DNA of 64,000 nucleotides from Desulfobacterales bacterium (GTDB lineage Bacteria; Desulfobacterota; Desulfobacteria; Desulfobacterales; JALSRD01): NCBI GenBank assembly GCA_026984935.1, contig JALSRD010000013.1:1-64000 (forward strand), read 5' to 3'. The notes beneath the pieces were generated by a model. It was not told where the DNA came from. It searched no databases and saw only the letters and a list, made by a program, of their open reading frames with translations. The translations under genes and the position numbers were made by a program. The first letter of the stretch is position 1; the number at the start of each line of letters is the position of its first letter. This document shows, in pieces, positions 17,353 through 25,153 of the stretch.

Positions 17353-19503
17353 ATGGCAGTAAAACCTGGACGCGTCGCAGCGACAGGCACAATGGAAATT
17401 TTAAGGTGGCGGTTTGCTTTGTGGCTGTTGCCTGGCGCCGTGATCCTGTGGGCTGCAACCGGCCTTTTCTGCAAAACACCGGCCTGGGCCGGCCAGCCGG
17501 TAGTGCACCACCGGCTGGCCGTCCGCCTGCTGCCGGCTGAAAGGCGCCTGGCCGGCACCGACCGGATTACACTGCCCTCCGGCCGGTCACGGCCCTTGGT
17601 GTTTTTTCTGAACCCCGGGGTGGCGATAGAAAGCGTAAGGATGGCCGGACAACCGGCAAGATATCGATTCCAAAATGGCCGCCTGCGGATTTTCCCCGCA
17701 AAATCCGCCCAAGGATCCGGCCTAGAAGTCACCATTCGCTACCAGGGCGTGTTTGACGATACGGTCCCGCGGCGGCCGCTGAATGCTGAAAATCCCGGCT
17801 ACGGCGTCAGCGGCACGATTTCAGAAAACGGCACCTTCCTGCTGGCCGGGGCACACTGGTACCCTGTCCTGGCGGGATGCCGCAGTACTTTTGAGGTCGC
17901 GGTAACCGCGCCTGCCGGGGTAGTCGCCGTGACCGCCGGATCGGACAGGGGCCGCAAAACGATCGGCACCGCCACGGTCTCCGCCTGGTCTGTCGATCAC
18001 CCCGTTAACGGCCTGAGCCTGTCGGCGGCACGCTACCTGGTTCATCGCAGGCGTGCCGGACGGGTGACGGCCATGACCTTCATGCTGCCATCGACCGATT
18101 CCCTGTCCGGCGCTTACCTCGACGCGGTGCTGCGCTATATTGCCGAGGACGAGGCCCTCTTCGGTCCCTACCCTTTTTCCAAGTTCGCCGTGGTGGAAAA
18201 CTTCTTTCCCACCGGCTACGGTTTCCCCTCCTACACCCTTCTCGGCAGCCGCGTGATCCGGCTGCCGTTCATCATCCACACCAGCCTGGGTCACGAGATC
18301 ACCCACTGCTGGTGGGGAAACGGCGTCACCGTCAGCGACCACGGCGGCAACTGGAGCGAGGGGCTCACCACTTACGTTGCCGACTACCGCTTCCAGGCGC
18401 AAAAATCACGGGCCGCGGCGCAGGCCTATCGGCTCGGCATGCTGCGGGACTACGCCACCCTGGTAACCCCGGCCACCGATTTCCCGCTGGCGCATTTCAC
18501 GTCGCGTCGCGACCCGGCCTCCCAGGTCATCGGCTACGATAAGGGCGCCATGGTATTTCACATGCTCGCGAAGACCATCGGTAAATCGGCCTTCCGGCAG
18601 GGCCTGCGGGATGTGTTTCGCCAACGGGTCTTCACACCCACGTCATGGGATGATTTCAGGCAGGCTTTCGAAAAAAGTGCCCAGCGCCCGCTGGGCCGCT
18701 TTTTCGACCAGTGGTTGAACCGCACGGGAGCCCCCCGCCTCCGGTTGGAGAAGGTGACAGCTGAGCCGACCGCCGGAGGCTGGCGGGTGAAAGGCCGGGT
18801 ACTCCAGCAGCCGCCGGTTTACGACCTGCGGCTGACCCTGCGCCTCGGTACCCGGGGACAGGTTCAGGATACGGTGCTCCGGTTGACCACGGCAGCAGTG
18901 GATTTTGATCTCTTCACCCGCCGCACGCCCGAACGGCTTTCCCTCGATCCGGATTTCGATGTCTTCCGGGCCCTGTATCCCGAAGAAATTCCGCCGGCCG
19001 TCAACTCTCTCAAAGGATCGCCGGCACTGCTCGTTCTCCTGGCCCGGGACCTGCCGCCCGCCTTCAGGGAGGCGGCAACGCTGCTGGTGCGCTCGCTGGG
19101 GGTAAAGCGTTTTCGGCTGGTGGAGAACACCGGCCGACTCGACGCGCGCACGTTGAAAAAAAAGGACCTCCTGCTGATCGGCTGGCCCCAACGGCCGGTA
19201 CTCGCGGCGGCATTGCCGCCAGCCGTCTCTCTGCAACGCGGTGGCTTCCGTTTGAACGGCCGGCTTTACAATCAGCCCGGGGATGCCTTTTTCGGTGTAT
19301 TTACAAACCCTTTGGCTCCCAGTCGGGTCATGGCGGTGTTTTTCCCCCTCAGTGGCACCGACGCGGCGGCTGTGGCCCGCAAGATCACCCATTACGGCAG
19401 GTACAGCTACCTGGCCTTTCGCCGCGGCCGCAACCGGGACAGGGGCACCTGGCCCCCGGCGGCATCTCCGCTGGTTTACGATTTTCCGCGGGCAGGGCGT
19501 TAA
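17353..19503 (+). CDS. M1 family zinc metallopeptidase, exported
   Basis: The 716-residue protein is a gluzincin-type aminopeptidase. The zinc site is HEITH at residues 314-318 with the third ligand Glu in NWSEG (residue 336). The spacing is 17 residues, one fewer than in classical M1 enzymes; I have seen this in the bacterial subfamily with the GNWSEG motif. A hydrophobic segment near residues 17-40 (FALWLLPGAVILWAATG) is a signal peptide or anchor. Residues beyond 480 form a beta-rich domain and a C-terminal domain of unknown role. A good Shine-Dalgarno (CCGGGGGA) supports the ATG at 17353; an internal ATG at 17392 is an alternative. Confidence 0.87.
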   Translation: MAVKPGRVAATGTMEILRWRFALWLLPGAVILWAATGLFCKTPAWAGQPVVHHRLAVRLLPAERRLAGTDRITLPSGRSRPLVFFLNPGVAIESVRMAGQPARYRFQNGRLRIFPAKSAQGSGLEVTIRYQGVFDDTVPRRPLNAENPGYGVSGTISENGTFLLAGAHWYPVLAGCRSTFEVAVTAPAGVVAVTAGSDRGRKTIGTATVSAWSVDHPVNGLSLSAARYLVHRRRAGRVTAMTFMLPSTDSLSGAYLDAVLRYIAEDEALFGPYPFSKFAVVENFFPTGYGFPSYTLLGSRVIRLPFIIHTSLGHEITHCWWGNGVTVSDHGGNWSEGLTTYVADYRFQAQKSRAAAQAYRLGMLRDYATLVTPATDFPLAHFTSRRDPASQVIGYDKGAMVFHMLAKTIGKSAFRQGLRDVFRQRVFTPTSWDDFRQAFEKSAQRPLGRFFDQWLNRTGAPRLRLEKVTAEPTAGGWRVKGRVLQQPPVYDLRLTLRLGTRGQVQDTVLRLTTAAVDFDLFTRRTPERLSLDPDFDVFRALYPEEIPPAVNSLKGSPALLVLLARDLPPAFREAATLLVRSLGVKRFRLVENTGRLDARTLKKKDLLLIGWPQRPVLAAALPPAVSLQRGGFRLNGRLYNQPGDAFFGVFTNPLAPSRVMAVFFPLSGTDAAAVARKITHYGRYSYLAFRRGRNRDRGTWPPAASPLVYDFPRAGR

Positions 19504-19662
19504 AAGGCACGGGGCAACAGTATATTGACACGAAAAATTCTCTTTATTGACGAACGTAATGGTGTCTACAATCAACATGGTCAGGATTCAGGCGTCGTTT
19601 GGCAACGTTCGGATCGCCGCAGGGTTGCTGAACCTGGCAACGGATTGCAAAGGAGGGAGAAG

Positions 19663-20088
19663 ATGACTAAGAAAATGATGCTGACGTTTTTCATGCTGCT
19701 GTGGGTAGCTGCCCCCTGTCTGGCGGGTTCCGGTCACCTGATGAAACCCGGCAAATGGGAGATTACGACATCCATGGAAATGCCCGGCATGCCCATGAAG
19801 ATGCCGCCGGTCACCATGACCCAGTGCCTGACCGATGAGAACCCGGTCCCCAACCAGTCCCAGGCCAACCAGGACTGTCAACTCCAGAATGTCAAGACCG
19901 AAGGCCATACGGTCAGCTGGGAGATCGTCTGCCAGACGGACGGGGGCCAGATGAACGGCAAAGGGCACATGACATACGACGGTGACCGCATGAGCGGCGT
20001 CACCACCTTTAACATGAACATGCCCGGCCAGGGAAAGATACAGATGACCAATACAATCAAGGGCCACCGCATAGGCCCCTGCGACTAG
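19663..20088 (+). CDS. DUF3617-like secreted protein
   Basis: The 141-residue protein has an N-terminal signal peptide (KKMMLTFFMLLWVAAPCLA) and then the DUF3617 pattern: MKPGKWEITTSMEM, a Met/Pro-rich loop, TQCLTDE, and Cys pairs around CQLQN and CQTDGG. DUF3617 proteins are small, periplasmic and of unknown function. The ATG at 19663 is preceded by GGAGGGAGAAG. It is downstream of the M1 peptidase by 159 bases and its role there is not clear. Confidence 0.85.
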   Translation: MTKKMMLTFFMLLWVAAPCLAGSGHLMKPGKWEITTSMEMPGMPMKMPPVTMTQCLTDENPVPNQSQANQDCQLQNVKTEGHTVSWEIVCQTDGGQMNGKGHMTYDGDRMSGVTTFNMNMPGQGKIQMTNTIKGHRIGPCD

Positions 20089-20184
20089 ATCTGCTTTGGC
20101 CGTAGACCGCAAAAGCCACGTGGCCCCTGGATGCGGCGCCGGTGGGAATCAATCCACCCGGCATCTTCAGTTCGCCTGCATAAC

Positions 20185-20213
20185 TTGACCTGGCGCAGGC
20201 GGCTGTTTAAGTT
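20185..20213 (+). promoter_or_regulatory. Candidate promoter for the NnrU/ICMT-like gene
   Basis: A TTGACC -35 (20185-20190) and a TAAGTT -10 (20208-20213) are 17 bases apart, 33 bases before the ATG at 20246. The -35 is good and the -10 modest. Confidence 0.4.
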
Positions 20214-20245
20214 GTTTCCATGAACGTCGACTGGGGAAAAAAGCC

Positions 20246-20872
20246 ATGAACCCCTGGCTGCTGGCCTTGCTGTGGACCTGGTGGTGTGCGGTCCACAGTC
20301 TGCTGATCACACCGGCGGTGGTTGCGCACATGCGTAAACGCCTGGATGGTGCTTTTCGCTTCTACCGGCTTTTTTACAACCTATTTGCTCTGGTTACGGC
20401 CGCGCCGCTCGTTTACCTGGGGTTTTCGATCCGAGGCGTACCGGTTTTTTCCTGGCAGGGCCCGCTGCGGATCGTGCAGCTGGCGATGCTCCTGGCGGCT
20501 GCGGCTCTGTTTCTCGGTGGTATGCGGCACTACGATGGCCTGCAGTTTTTCGGCCTGCGGCAGATCAGGGGCGCCGACAGCTGTGCGGCGTTGAGCGACG
20601 ACTGCCGGCTGACAACCGACGGTGCGCTCTCTCTCGTGCGCCACCCCTGGTATGCCGGCGGCCTGCTGGTGCTCTGGGCCCGTGACATCGATACGGCCAC
20701 CCTGGCTGTCAATCTGGTGCTTTCGGCCTACCTGGTCATCGGCGCCCGGCTGGAGGAACGTAAGCTGGCGATCCAGTTCGGCACAGCGTATCATGAATAC
20801 CGGCAGCGGGTTTCGGCCTTTTTCCCCTTAAAGTGGATCGTGCGCAAAATCGGCCACCGCAGCCGTCAATAG
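20246..20872 (+). CDS. NnrU / isoprenylcysteine methyltransferase-like membrane protein
   Basis: The 208-residue protein has about five membrane helices and the C-terminal ICMT/NnrU hallmark: LVRHPWYAGGLLVLWARD, then EERKLAIQFGTAYHEYRQRVSAFFP. These residues bind SAM or the related ligand in the family. The reaction is unknown; members often methylate or are predicted to methylate lipid or isoprenoid carboxyl groups. It is followed 32 bases later by a Cys-cluster gene on the same strand. Confidence 0.82.
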   Translation: MNPWLLALLWTWWCAVHSLLITPAVVAHMRKRLDGAFRFYRLFYNLFALVTAAPLVYLGFSIRGVPVFSWQGPLRIVQLAMLLAAAALFLGGMRHYDGLQFFGLRQIRGADSCAALSDDCRLTTDGALSLVRHPWYAGGLLVLWARDIDTATLAVNLVLSAYLVIGARLEERKLAIQFGTAYHEYRQRVSAFFPLKWIVRKIGHRSRQ

Positions 20873-20904
20873 CAACCCTGCTGAAGAAAGATACAAGAAC
20901 GGGT

Positions 20905-21369
20905 ATGATCGGCTCCCGGATACAACCGCTCACGAAGGCCGCAGACAAACTGTTGCCGGCATTTGCCGCAAGGCCTTATTTTTTCGATGCCGGACTGCGC
21001 TTTGAGTGCCGGCGCTGCGGACGCTGCTGCAGCGGGGCGCCCGGCACCATCTACGTGACGAGCCGCGAAACCGTGGAAATAGCCGCGTACCTGCGGATAA
21101 CGCCCGCGCGGCTGCGGGACGCGTACCTCTACCCTTTCAGAGACAGTCACAGCATTCGAGAAACCGACGACGGCTGCTGCCTGTTTTACGGCAACGGCTG
21201 CCGGATCTACGCGGTGCGACCGCAGCAGTGCCGCAGCTACCCTTTCTGGCTGGGCAACCTGAGGTCAAAAAGGCGCTGGCACACGGCCATGCGCGCCTGT
21301 CCGGGTATCGGCCGGGGGCGCCTGTACACCAGAGCGCAAATTCTTTCCATCGTGCGCACCACTTTTTAG
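20905..21369 (+). CDS. YkgJ-family cysteine-cluster protein
   Basis: The 154-residue protein has FECRRCGRCCSGAPG near residues 33-47 and then CCLFYGNGCRIYAVRPQQCRSYPFW. That is the UPF0153/YkgJ pattern: a first CxxCxxCC set and a second C-C-x(8)-C set, likely binding an Fe-S cluster or zinc. The function of the family is unknown. It overlaps no neighbour and starts 32 bases after the previous gene; the start at 20905 is modestly supported. Two related proteins sit at 40302-41768. Confidence 0.85.
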   Translation: MIGSRIQPLTKAADKLLPAFAARPYFFDAGLRFECRRCGRCCSGAPGTIYVTSRETVEIAAYLRITPARLRDAYLYPFRDSHSIRETDDGCCLFYGNGCRIYAVRPQQCRSYPFWLGNLRSKRRWHTAMRACPGIGRGRLYTRAQILSIVRTTF

Positions 21370-21383
21370 AAAGGAGAAAGACC

Positions 21384-21932
21384 ATGAAACACGGCGCAGC
21401 TGTACTTTTCTGTCTGTTCTTTTTTGCGGCCACCCAGGCTTACGCCGGTGGATTCACCCTGACGAGCCCGGACCTCGGCGGCCAGCTCTCCATGGCACAG
21501 GTTTTCTCGGGGTTCGGCTGCCGGGGCCAGAACATTTCACCCCGCCTGGCATGGAAAGGCGAGCCGGCCGGCACGCGGAGCTTTGCCGTAACCGTCTACG
21601 ATCCGGATGCGCCCACCGGAAGCGGCTGGTGGCACTGGCTGGTTTTCAACATTCCGGCGACCGTGCATGCCCTGAAGGCCGGCGCCGGCAACCCGGCCAA
21701 ACCGCTGGCACCCGCCGGCAGCGTCCAGAGCCGAACGGACTACGGCAAAAACGGTTACGGCGGCGCCTGTCCCCCCAAAGGTGACAGGGCCCACCGCTAC
21801 ATATTTACGGTTTACGCCCTGAAGCTCAAGAAGCTGGACTTGGGCACCGATACACCGCCGGCCATGGTGGGTTTCTACCTGAACCACAACGCCATTGCCA
21901 GAGCATCGCTGATCGCTTACTATGGCCGGTAG
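21384..21932 (+). CDS. YbhB/YbcL-type (PEBP) secreted protein
   Basis: The 182-residue protein starts with a signal peptide (MKHGAAVLFCLFFFAATQAYA). The rest is a PEBP/Raf-kinase-inhibitor-like fold: SPDLGG, SPRLAWKGEPAGTRSFAVTVYDPDAP, WWHWLVFNIPA, YGGACPPKGDRAHRYIFTVYAL. The DPDAP and GxxHRY motifs line the ligand pocket. Bacterial members are small periplasmic or cytosolic proteins of uncertain role. It follows the Cys-cluster gene by 14 bases with AAAGGAGAAAG as Shine-Dalgarno. Confidence 0.9.
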   Translation: MKHGAAVLFCLFFFAATQAYAGGFTLTSPDLGGQLSMAQVFSGFGCRGQNISPRLAWKGEPAGTRSFAVTVYDPDAPTGSGWWHWLVFNIPATVHALKAGAGNPAKPLAPAGSVQSRTDYGKNGYGGACPPKGDRAHRYIFTVYALKLKKLDLGTDTPPAMVGFYLNHNAIARASLIAYYGR

Positions 21933-22040
21933 CCGGGCTTCGTACCGGTACCGCGGTGCCTTTTCAAAGCCGCGGCAAGGGGTTGTCCAGGCCGTGCGAC
22001 GCGCGACAAGTTGCCCATAAAAAACCGGAAGGATCCGTAA

Positions 22041-23927
22041 ATGACCAAAGTCCACGACTGGCAGGACACCTATCGCAAGAAAAAATGCAGCGCTGAAGAA
22101 GCACTGTCCATCATCCGGCCGGGTCAGCGTGTCTTTATCGGCTCTGCCTGCGGCGAACCCCAGCACCTGGTGGAGGCCCTGTCTCAGGCTGCGGCGCGCT
22201 TGAGCGGGCTGGAAATCGTCCGCATGATGAGCCAGGAAACCACTTCTTTGACCGAAATCGCCAATCGAACCCGGGATTTCAGTCTGAACATCCGCAACAT
22301 TTACCTGGGGGCGGCACGCGCTGAGAACGTTTCCCGAAAACGGCGCTTTATCACCCCCATGAACATGTCCGAAGTGCCGGCGCTGTTTAAAACCCACAAG
22401 CTACCCATCGACGTGGCGCTGGTCCAGGTATCGCCGCCGGACAACTTCGGCTGGATGAGCCTCGGCATTTCGGTGGATGTCACCCTGGCTGCGGCCACGT
22501 CCGCACGGCGTCTGATCGTGCAGGTCAACCCCAGGATGCCACGCGTACTGGGGCAGAGCTTCATTCATACCAGCCGCGTGGACCGGGTCGTGGAATACGA
22601 AGAGGCGTTGGTGGCCGTGCGGCGTACCGCGCAATCCGAGGCGGCCGTGCAGATCGGGCGGCACATCGCCCGCCTGATCGACGACGGCGCCACGCTGCAG
22701 ATCGGGTTGGATGCGGCCTCCCAGGCTACTGTCCAGGCGCTTTCCGAAAAAAACGATCTCGGCTTTCACTCCCAGTACATCACCGACGATGTGATGCATC
22801 TGTTTGCCAAAGGCGTCATCAACAACCGCAGAAAAGGCCTCAACGACGGCAAGCTGGTGGCTTCTGCGGCCATAGGCACACGCTATCTATACGAATTTCT
22901 GGATGACAACCCCGGCGTCGAGTTTCGGCCGTCGGACTATGTCAACGATCCCTTCATCATCTCCCAGCACCATCGCATGGTCTCCATGAACGTAGCCCGC
23001 GCAGTGGATCTGACCGGTCAGGTCGCCGCCGAAGCGGATCCCCACACATTTTTTGCCGGTGTTTCCGGGATTCCGGATTTCGTGCGCGGTGCCAAGCGCG
23101 CACCGGGCGGGAAATCGATCCTCATGCTGCCGTCCACAACACCGGATGGAGAGACCAGCAACATACAGCCCATGCTGCGGGACACGGCGGTAGTCGTGCC
23201 GCGCGGCGATGTCCAGTACGTGGTCACCGAATACGGTGCCGTCAACCTCTTCGGAAAGAGCCTGCAGGAACGCGCCACAGCCATGATCAGCATTGCACAC
23301 CCCAGGTTTCGCGACCAGCTGTTTGTGGCGGCCAAACAGGCCGACCTGATCGGTTCGGAGCGTACGCTGGGGGAGGCCGTGCGGGGCATCTACCCCGTGA
23401 AGCTGGAAGAGGTGCTGAATGTGGACGGCCAGCAGATCACCATCCGGCCCGCCAAGCCGGTGGATGAACGCCACATCCAGGAACATTACTACGCACTGGA
23501 CAAAAATGACGTTTTCCTGCGCTTTTTCCACAAAAAAACCAGCTTCAGCCGTTCGGAAATCGAACCCATCTCGCAGATCGACTACATCCACGACATGACG
23601 CTGATCGCCGTTATCGGGGAGCTGGGATTCGACAAGGTCATCGCGGTGGGCGAATACCTGCTGACGCCCGAAAACAACATGGCTGAGGTCGCTTTTTCGG
23701 TCAGCCGGGAATTCCGTCGCAAGGGGATCGCCAGAATCCTCATCCGCAAGCTGGCCGCTGCGGCCCGCGAAAACGGTATTTCCGGCCTGATCGCCTACAC
23801 GGCACCGGACAACGAACCCATGATCAAGCTGTTCAAGACGCTTCCCTACCGCGTCAAAACGGCTTACACCGACGGTTCGCTGGTTTTAAGCTGCCGCTTC
23901 GATGAACTGGCGGGAAACGCCCAGTAA
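22041..23927 (+). CDS. Acetyl-CoA hydrolase/CoA-transferase fused to Pat-like GNAT acetyltransferase
   Basis: The 628-residue protein is a fusion. Residues 1 to about 460 form a Cat1/4-hydroxybutyrate CoA-transferase family domain, with the probable catalytic Glu in VTEYGAVNLFGKSL (E397). From about residue 466 the protein becomes a GNAT domain with ITIRPAKPVDE, LRFFHKK, QIDYIHDMTLIAV and the acetyl-CoA-binding REFRRKGIARIL. That domain matches the GNAT of Pat/YfiQ protein acetyltransferases, which is normally fused to an NDP-forming acyl-CoA-synthetase-like region. It is a free-standing gene with a repeat just downstream. Its substrates are unknown: it could move CoA between acyl groups, acetylate proteins, or sense acetyl-CoA. 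Confidence 0.9.
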   Translation: MTKVHDWQDTYRKKKCSAEEALSIIRPGQRVFIGSACGEPQHLVEALSQAAARLSGLEIVRMMSQETTSLTEIANRTRDFSLNIRNIYLGAARAENVSRKRRFITPMNMSEVPALFKTHKLPIDVALVQVSPPDNFGWMSLGISVDVTLAAATSARRLIVQVNPRMPRVLGQSFIHTSRVDRVVEYEEALVAVRRTAQSEAAVQIGRHIARLIDDGATLQIGLDAASQATVQALSEKNDLGFHSQYITDDVMHLFAKGVINNRRKGLNDGKLVASAAIGTRYLYEFLDDNPGVEFRPSDYVNDPFIISQHHRMVSMNVARAVDLTGQVAAEADPHTFFAGVSGIPDFVRGAKRAPGGKSILMLPSTTPDGETSNIQPMLRDTAVVVPRGDVQYVVTEYGAVNLFGKSLQERATAMISIAHPRFRDQLFVAAKQADLIGSERTLGEAVRGIYPVKLEEVLNVDGQQITIRPAKPVDERHIQEHYYALDKNDVFLRFFHKKTSFSRSEIEPISQIDYIHDMTLIAVIGELGFDKVIAVGEYLLTPENNMAEVAFSVSREFRRKGIARILIRKLAAAARENGISGLIAYTAPDNEPMIKLFKTLPYRVKTAYTDGSLVLSCRFDELAGNAQ

Positions 23928-23944
23928 ATTTGATGATTTGGTAT

Positions 23945-23993
23945 CGAAAAATCTTGTAATCCGCTCTAAACCGACTTTTCAAGCGCCTGTCAC
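23945..23993 (-). repeat. Partial copy of the dispersed repeat (left-end core)
   Basis: Read on the minus strand, these 49 bases match the first 49 bases of the 200-bp repeats at 42963 and 44242: TGACAGGCGCTTGAAAAGTC, then CGG and a CAAGATTTTTCG end. About 40 of 49 positions agree. The core contains the AAAAGTC...GA(C/T)TTTT inverted pair. It lies in the 3' region between two convergent genes, where it may also act as a terminator. Confidence 0.7.
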
Positions 23994-24081
23994 ATTGCAG
24001 CATCGAATAACATTTCGTTAAAAATTCTGCCAAACCCCGCGGCGGCCGGCGGGCCGCCTCACAAGACGGCCGGTGCAGCTT

Positions 24082-24774
24082 TCACAACACCCGCATGAAC
24101 AGCCTGCCGACACCCTTTTTCACCAGCGAAAGTTTTTGGGCCAGACCGTAGGAGAGATCGACGTCGCGGCCGGGGACATAGGGGCCACGGTCGGTGACCA
24201 CCGCCGTTGCCGTCTGTCCGGTTGCGGGGTTTTTCAGTTCCACGCGCGTACCCAGCGGCAGGTCTTTGTGCGCGATGGTACTGGCATACATATCATAAGC
24301 TTCTCCGTTGGCCATGGGCCGGCCATGGTATTTTTCACCATACCAGCTGGCCACCACCTCCTGCGGCGCCCGACCGGCCGGCACCCGAATCCGGATGCGC
24401 TGCCCGGCACGCAGCGTGCGTGGATTTACGATGTGGTTGTCCTGCATGATGTCGGCGACATTTACGTGGAAACGGTTGACGGCCAGATCCCAGAGCGTAT
24501 CGCCAGGCTGGAGGGTATATTCCAGCGTGTGTTCCGTTGGCCCTGAAGCAGCCATTTCGGTTTTCGGGTACGCCGATCGCGTCACGCGCTGCAGCACGGA
24601 CTGAAAAGGCTCTTCCACCCGGATCGTTGCGCCTTCTTTGAGAAACCAGTGTCCGGTCTTTAACGACCGGCCCACAGCATGCGGATTACGCCGTCGCAAC
24701 GCCTCCCACCCGGTATTGAGCTGCCGGGTGACTTTGGCGATCGTGTCGCCGTGCTGCACCTGATACTGTATCAT
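24082..24774 (-). CDS. LysM and RlpA-like double-psi beta-barrel protein
   Basis: The 230-residue protein has two LysM-type motifs (IQYQVQHGDTIAKVTRQLN at residues 2-20 and LEYTLQPGDTLWDLAV near residues 83-98) and a C-terminal RlpA-like domain: ASWYGEKYHGRPMANGE, then HKDLPLGTRVELKN and VVTDRGPYVPGRDVDLS, the barrel core of septal-ring lytic transglycosylases. It should bind and cut peptidoglycan. I chose the ATG at 24774 because AAGGAG precedes it, but that start gives no signal peptide, which is unusual for a wall enzyme. Upstream ATG alternatives such as that at 24837 do not add an obvious signal either. It is convergent with the CoA-transferase gene. Confidence 0.82.
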   Translation of the reverse strand: MIQYQVQHGDTIAKVTRQLNTGWEALRRRNPHAVGRSLKTGHWFLKEGATIRVEEPFQSVLQRVTRSAYPKTEMAASGPTEHTLEYTLQPGDTLWDLAVNRFHVNVADIMQDNHIVNPRTLRAGQRIRIRVPAGRAPQEVVASWYGEKYHGRPMANGEAYDMYASTIAHKDLPLGTRVELKNPATGQTATAVVTDRGPYVPGRDVDLSYGLAQKLSLVKKGVGRLFMRVL

Positions 24775-25067
24775 GTCCGGCTCCTTGTCGGATTTTGTGT
24801 GTCTATGGGTGTCAGGAAAAACCTCTGCAATTTCCATGCCCCTGTCAGCGGCGACGGCAGGCAGGCTGCGATGTGGAAGCATGCATAACGATTTTAACAG
24901 ATTACATCCATAAAACAGGCGCTGGCGCATACACATATTGACAGCTGGGCGGCGGAATCTTGACGCCTGGAGGCCCGGGGGGCAAGCCTCTGACGCACCG
25001 GTTGCAAGAGGCTTTGACAGCGCCGGTGCGGCGGCGTAACCCCGGCATGCCATCGCCGAACTGCCTA
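24775..25067. other. Upstream region between RlpA-like gene and RND operon
   Basis: This divergent intergenic stretch, which continues to 25153, has no convincing gene. An open frame extends upstream of the RlpA start but carries no signal peptide or recognisable domain. A TAAAAT hexamer (24894-24899, minus strand) could be a -10 for the RlpA gene, but no good -35 lies at the right distance. The promoter for the RND operon is listed separately. Confidence 0.5.
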
Positions 25068-25096
25068 TTGACCGAAGCCGGTTGATGTTCTAGGGT
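25068..25096 (+). promoter_or_regulatory. Candidate promoter of the RND-LolA-barrel operon
   Basis: TTGACC (25068-25073) and TAGGGT (25091-25096) are separated by exactly 17 bases, 57 bases before the ATG at 25154. Confidence 0.5.
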
Positions 25097-25153
25097 AATT
25101 GAGATAGCCTGTGTTTTCACCCGGAATCTGAAGAGCGCTGTGGAACACCCACC

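Noticed and set aside
19525-19572. TTGACA and TTGACG hexamers before the DUF3617 gene as a promoter
   Set aside because: No -10 lies at acceptable distance; the best pair is only 14 bases apart.
19525-19662. Upstream extension of the DUF3617 gene
   Set aside because: The extra 46 residues precede a clean signal peptide with its own strong ribosome site at 19663.
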